64,000 bases of DNA from Talinum fruticosum (Eukaryota > Streptophyta > Magnoliopsida > Caryophyllales > Talinaceae). The stretch is from positions 496,001-560,000 of the forward strand of contig JAITYX010000054.1 of assembly GCA_021018815.1 (NCBI GenBank), read 5' to 3'. Of the stretch, positions 60,169 to 64,000 are shown piece by piece (position 1 is the first letter of the stretch; the number at the start of each line of letters is the position of its first letter). The notes below the pieces were generated by a model. The model did not search any database, had not been told where the DNA came from, and saw only the letters and a list, made by a program, of their open reading frames with translations. A program made the translations under genes and the position numbers.

Positions 60169-61787
60169 ATGGCTCGGAACAATAGAGAGTTCGATGAAGG
60201 AAGATCATCCGCCCGACCACCTAAGTTCAAGGGGTCAAACTTTGCACATTGGAAGAAGATGATGGAATGCTTCCTGATGGATAATGATGAAGATGTCTAG
60301 AACATCATCCAGGATGGCAACTACATTCCAATGATGATGAACGGTGTAAGATATGTTCCTAAAGAGAAATGCGAGTACACCATCGAAGAAACTAAGAAGT
60401 TTAGAAAGAACTTCAAAGCTATGAACATCGGTTCGGAAGAGTACAACAGGGTCTCTGCCTATGACACGGCCAAAGAGGTGTGGGACACTCTTGTCAACAC
60501 CTATGAAGGAACAACTCCGAGTGAAGCGAGCGAAGATAAGTCAATATCTTCACAAGTATGAGTTGTTCAAGATGGAACCAGAAGAGAACATCTCTCGGAT
60601 GTATGCTCTGTTCACAGAGATTACTAACAATTTCAAGTCTCTGGGTAGAAAGATCTCACACGAGGAAATGGTCGGAAAAATTCGAGAAGTCTACCAAAGA
60701 GAAAATAGGGTCCCAAGATGATAGCCATTGAAGAGGCTTAGAACCTCTCTCAACTAAAACCAGACGAGCTTATTGGGAAGCTGCTTACTCATGAGATTCA
60801 TCCGGAAGAAGAGGATGATGAGGCTAGCTTTAAAAAGAATATTGCGCTAAAGGCCTTAGAAAGCGAGATGTCAAAGTCCGAGCTCCTCGGAATCATAAGA
60901 GGATCCCATGGCACTCATTGCCCGAGGCTTCAAAAGATGATGAAGCCAAGAACTGGCAAAAGAGGCCAAAGGAAGAGTTCTACAAGAAAGATAAGAAGGA
61001 CAGGAAAGGTAAATACTCATCCCCTTCCAAGTTATTTTTAACTAAGAACTCTGGGTGCTTTGAATGTGGCAGCAAGGAGCACATAGTCAAGGACTATACA
61101 AAGAGAAAGAATGACGAGAAAGGAGAAAAAAGGCTATGATGGCTACCTAGAGTGATGATGACTTATTTGAAGAAGATGATTCCGATGACTTAAAGTGTCT
61201 TATGGCACCGACGGACTCGAAGCTGAATCCGAGTCGGCGATGACAACTCGATATTGAGGAGACAAGTCCTTAGGAGGTAATTGAATACTTCCTTAAGTTC
61301 TCCAAAGTTGATTTAGCCAAATATATTTTTACTTTGGAAGAAAATTCCAATTTTGACTCTTCAAATTTCAAAGAACAACTTGAGTCCCTTATTGCTTGAG
61401 AGCAATGTTTTGAAAAATGAGTTAAAAACTTGAGACAAAATATGAAAGTACTCAAGACCGAGTGCTCAAAACAATGAGACCGAGTCTGAATCACTCGGAA
61501 CGGAGAATGAGCACCTGAAAAGGAAGCTTAATAAGTCTCAAGAGCTTGTTTTAAAACTCATTCAAGGTAAAAAAAACCTTGATCTTTTACTTGGCTCTCG
61601 GTGTGTCTCTTTCAAGAAAGAAAGACTTAGTTACAATGCTTGAAGAGGAAACTTATTCCTATTCTAGTCTTTTCAAAGCTGATTCCAGAGCTGTAAAGTT
61701 CGGGAAGGCTGAGCATGGTCCTATTCATACAAATGAAAAGAGGACTGAGCCCATACAAGTTTACAGGAAAAAAACCTTCTCCACATG
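60169..61787 (+). pseudogene. Copia gag region, broken
   Basis: The ATG at 60,169 opens MARNNREFDEGRSSARPPKF, then FAHWKKMMECFLMDNDED, typical of Copia gag (UBN2/DUF4219 type). A stop (TAG at 60,298) replaces the expected Trp codon. The frame continues to 60,561, shifts, and carries ISQYLHKYELFKMEPEEN near 60,540. A further shift leads to a Lys-rich stretch and a zinc knuckle near 61,050 (CFECGSKEHIVKDY), in which the last Cys of CCHC is Tyr. More Ser/Glu-rich sequence follows until it is cut by a solo LTR at 61,788. Confidence 0.82.
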
Positions 61788-63320
61788 TGAAGACTCGGAC
61801 TTTGCATAAATGTCATTCCGAGTACCATCAAGGGATCAGTACGAGACTTCATCTCTTGTAAGTTTTGATTATAAGTCATTTTAAGTGCTTCGAAACTTTT
61901 CTGAGTGATATAGAATCTTTTCGAGTGTTACGAAACCATTGCATATGTTCTCACCTGATTCTAATTGACTCGGAAAGTATACTCTTGCTTATCGGTTCAC
62001 ACACGGTTACGAGTCACTCGAGATAACACTCGGACTTATTGCATGTTCAAAAATTTGCTCTAACGTACATAAACTCGGTTATGACTTCATGTTCTAAGCC
62101 TCGATTGAATTACAGTGTTAATTCCTCTCTTTAAGTCAGCATGCTTTGTTTGAACCATGCCTGTCTAAGTTCAAGTATTACTTCTTTGATATTCCTCATC
62201 TAACTTGACTTACTTGTAGACTAACTCGGATAGAATTTAAGCATAAAGGATATTAGACTCGGAAAATTCCACTCCTTCGGGACTCAAATAATTATGCACT
62301 TAATTATCTTAATTAATTTATTATCTGTGTCTAACCTTGGATCAAAGTATTTTATACTTTGAGACCAAATTGATTTACTTTTGTAGGTTATTCAAACGAG
62401 GTTATCCTACTTTTGAATTACAAAAGTAATCGGCTTTAAGATGTCAAATCACCAGCAGACAAGGCTTTTTCCACTTCCGACCAAGGCCCGGACAATCGTG
62501 TCAAGGTTGTTTGTTTCCAAAACTAGAAATCTACAACGCCAAGCTCAACGGTGGTTTCCACCCACTTTTCAAACACCACCAGTGAATTGGGACACCCAAA
62601 GGAGTCAAAGAGCCATTGCCAAATGTTCACACCTCAACGGATATTTTCCGAGTCACTCGGAAAAGTCATTACAACGGTCACAAAGGACTTCTAATCGGAA
62701 GATTGCCACAACGACTAATCTGCTTGGTCATTTATAAATAGAAGCCAACTCTCAAGACTTGAAGATTGTTGGAACCATTGTTAATACACATACTTAAGCA
62801 AAAGTCTTTGTATTTACATTTAATCTTCTACTTACAACTCCAACTCTGTACTTAATATCTTTCGAGTCGTAAGGTCTTGTAATCGAGTCACAAACACTTA
62901 TTCTTACTTTCCGAGTAACGTCCCTTGACTGAGCTATAAGGGTTAACTCAGCTCGGTTATCCCTAATTGTAAAGGTTACCTCGGTTAGGAAGTACTTGGA
63001 TCGGATAAGGGAACTTCGAGTCTAGGAAAATCGTGTAAGGAATTGTCTAAGGGAGTAATTCTAGTTAAGTCTTTCTACTGTATTTTGTGGATTCAAAATA
63101 GTGGATTTGACTTGGTGCTTGGATTAGCACTGATCGTGGTTTTCTGCCTTAGGAGGGTTTCCACTTAATTTACGAGTTAACACTTTTCCGAGTCCAATCT
63201 AGACTCGGAGCTGTCTCAAAGTCGGTTTCGGTGTTTAATCTTCCATTCTTTGATCTAATTTCCTTGTCACCCTATTCACCCCCTCTAGGGTGACTAAGTT
63301 TCTCCAAGAGCAAACCTTCA
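61788..63320 (+). mobile_element. Copia solo LTR, copy C, nested in its own family
   Basis: Begins TGAAGACTCGGAC and ends GAGCAAACCTTCA, flanked by ACATG (61,783-61,787) and ACCTG (63,321-63,325), a 5-bp duplication with one mismatch. It sits in the gag-pol stretch of copy B's element, so the family inserted into itself and then lost its interior by LTR-LTR recombination. Confidence 0.87.
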
Positions 63321-64000
63321 ACCTGTTTATAAAAGAAAGGTTTTTCAAAGAAAAGAGACACGGACTCGGTTTCCTAGAAAGAAGACTCGGAATCAAATAA
63401 GACCCAAAATCATTCACAACTGGGTTCCCAAAAGTGCTCTTCCTCAAAGAAAGACCACAGTAAAGACGAGTTCATCGGGTTTGTGAGAGGAAGTGAGAAG
63501 AGTTAGCTTGTTTCTATTTTACAGGTGACTCGAAATGAAAGGGTCACTGGTACTTAGATAGTGGCTGCTCACGCCATATGTCTGCAGATTCGGGACTCTT
63601 CTTAGAGTTAGAAGATTTGAAAAGAGGCAAAGTCACATTTGGAGATAATAGCAAAGGCAAGATAGTAGGGATTGGCAAGATTGGTCAACGGAACAACTCG
63701 GTCGAGTCCAGTTTACGTTGTTAAAGGGCTTAAGTACAATCTCCTTAGCATTTCTTAGCTATGTGACAAAGGCTAAGAGGTAAGGTTCACTTAGACCAAC
63801 TGCTATATTTTTTATGCAATCACCAAAGAGACAAAGCTCTCGGTCTGCGGTCAGGTAGCACTTATACTATCCTTCTTTTAGATTTTGGTCAAAATTTATC
63901 TTCCTTGAAAGCATCTTTGAATGATGATTCATGGACATGGCATCATAGACTAGGTCATATTAGTATGAATACTATCAAGAAACTTGCATCTAATAGATTG
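63321..64000 (+). pseudogene. Copia pol N-terminus (protease, GAG-pre-integrase), broken and partial
   Basis: Continues the interrupted Copia polyprotein. Near 63,400 is HNWVPKSAL-like sequence, then the aspartic protease motif LDSGCSRHMSAD near 63,555, followed by a decayed GDNSKGKIVGIGKIG segment and VVKGLKYNLLSIS near 63,715. At 63,930-64,000 the GAG-pre-integrase block SWTWHHRLGHISMNTIKKLA is readable. At least two frameshifts occur between these pieces. RT and RNase H would lie beyond the window. Confidence 0.8.

Larger units (their letters stand above)
58770..64000 (+). mobile_element. Copia LTR retrotransposon, runs off the right edge
   Basis: 5' LTR at 58,770-60,109 (begins TGAAGACTCGG, ends GCAAACCTTTA). 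It is followed by a primer-binding site, TGGTATCAAAGC at 60,112, one base from the initiator methionine tRNA consensus. Then gag (60,169 on), a zinc knuckle, the protease motif and a GAG-pre-integrase region at the window edge. A solo LTR of the same family (61,788-63,320) is inserted between gag and pol. The gag and pol frames contain stops and shifts. The host at the left is a MULE remnant, with AGGGA next to the LTR. LTR length and the CACCCCCTCTAGG motif recall the SIRE/Tork side of Copia; not settled. Confidence 0.88.

Noticed and set aside
58770..63320. LTR B and LTR C as the two ends of a single short Copia element
   Set aside because: Protease and GAG-pre-integrase continue after C, C has its own near-matching 5-bp duplication, and no polypurine tract is evident directly before C.
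1..64000. tRNA, rRNA, CRISPR array, origin of replication or bacterial operon
   Set aside because: None was seen. The many tandem repeats are short minisatellites or retroelement arrays without spacer structure, and the genes have plant-type introns.

Overview
This 64 kb window looks like plant nuclear DNA, most likely from a eudicot. The signs are spliced plant genes with GT/AG introns, AT-rich introns and intergenic DNA, and many decayed plant-type transposons nested in one another. No bacterial operons, rRNA genes, CRISPR arrays or convincing tRNA genes were seen. All calls come from reading the sequence and its translations; no database search was run.

Two host genes are supported. The first (minus strand, coding exons 16,002-22,420) encodes a complete 340-residue AIG1/IAN (GIMAP-like) GTPase in five exons. 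It has G1, G3 and G4 motifs, a C-terminal coiled coil and a CaaX-like C-terminus (CTIL). A 5'UTR intron, a TATA box and a G-box lie upstream. The second (plus strand, 37,924-42,004) is the last six coding exons, 175 codons, of a rhodanese-domain protein of the chloroplast membrane type. Its 5' exons are not visible, and the DNA upstream is transposons. Two weaker gene remnants were found: coding-like exon pieces at 15,226-15,686 (minus), and a frameshifted pseudogene of a small multi-pass membrane protein at 43,036-43,490 (minus).

The rest is mobile DNA. Left to right: Harbinger/PIF element A (<1-7,685) split by a 2.95 kb solo LTR (4,064-7,011); a hAT-type non-autonomous element (8,978-9,904); a complete but dead Harbinger/PIF element B (10,886-14,920) with TIRs and a TAA target duplication; the IAN gene; a decayed MULE (about 25,083-27,797); a second solo LTR of the first family (28,713-31,541); an Athila-like gag/ORF1 remnant (32,439-35,481) split by a Copia solo LTR (32,898-34,463); a second hAT element (36,455-37,395) with a perfect 8-bp duplication; the rhodanese gene; a truncated minus-strand Harbinger B relative (43,770-45,869); a deletion derivative of Harbinger A (45,870 to about 48,706); a Tat/Ogre-like non-autonomous LTR element (about 48,707-56,505) carrying a fold-back MITE (52,968-53,340); a second MULE remnant (about 56,506-58,769); and a Copia element (58,770 to beyond 64,000) that carries a solo LTR of its own family (61,788-63,320).

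All recognisable transposase, gag and pol reading frames carry stops or frameshifts, so none of these elements looks autonomous now. The most informative features are the nested insertions whose host reading frames can be followed across the insert, the two hAT-type elements with GC-rich cargo, and the rhodanese gene that appears to lack its 5' half.
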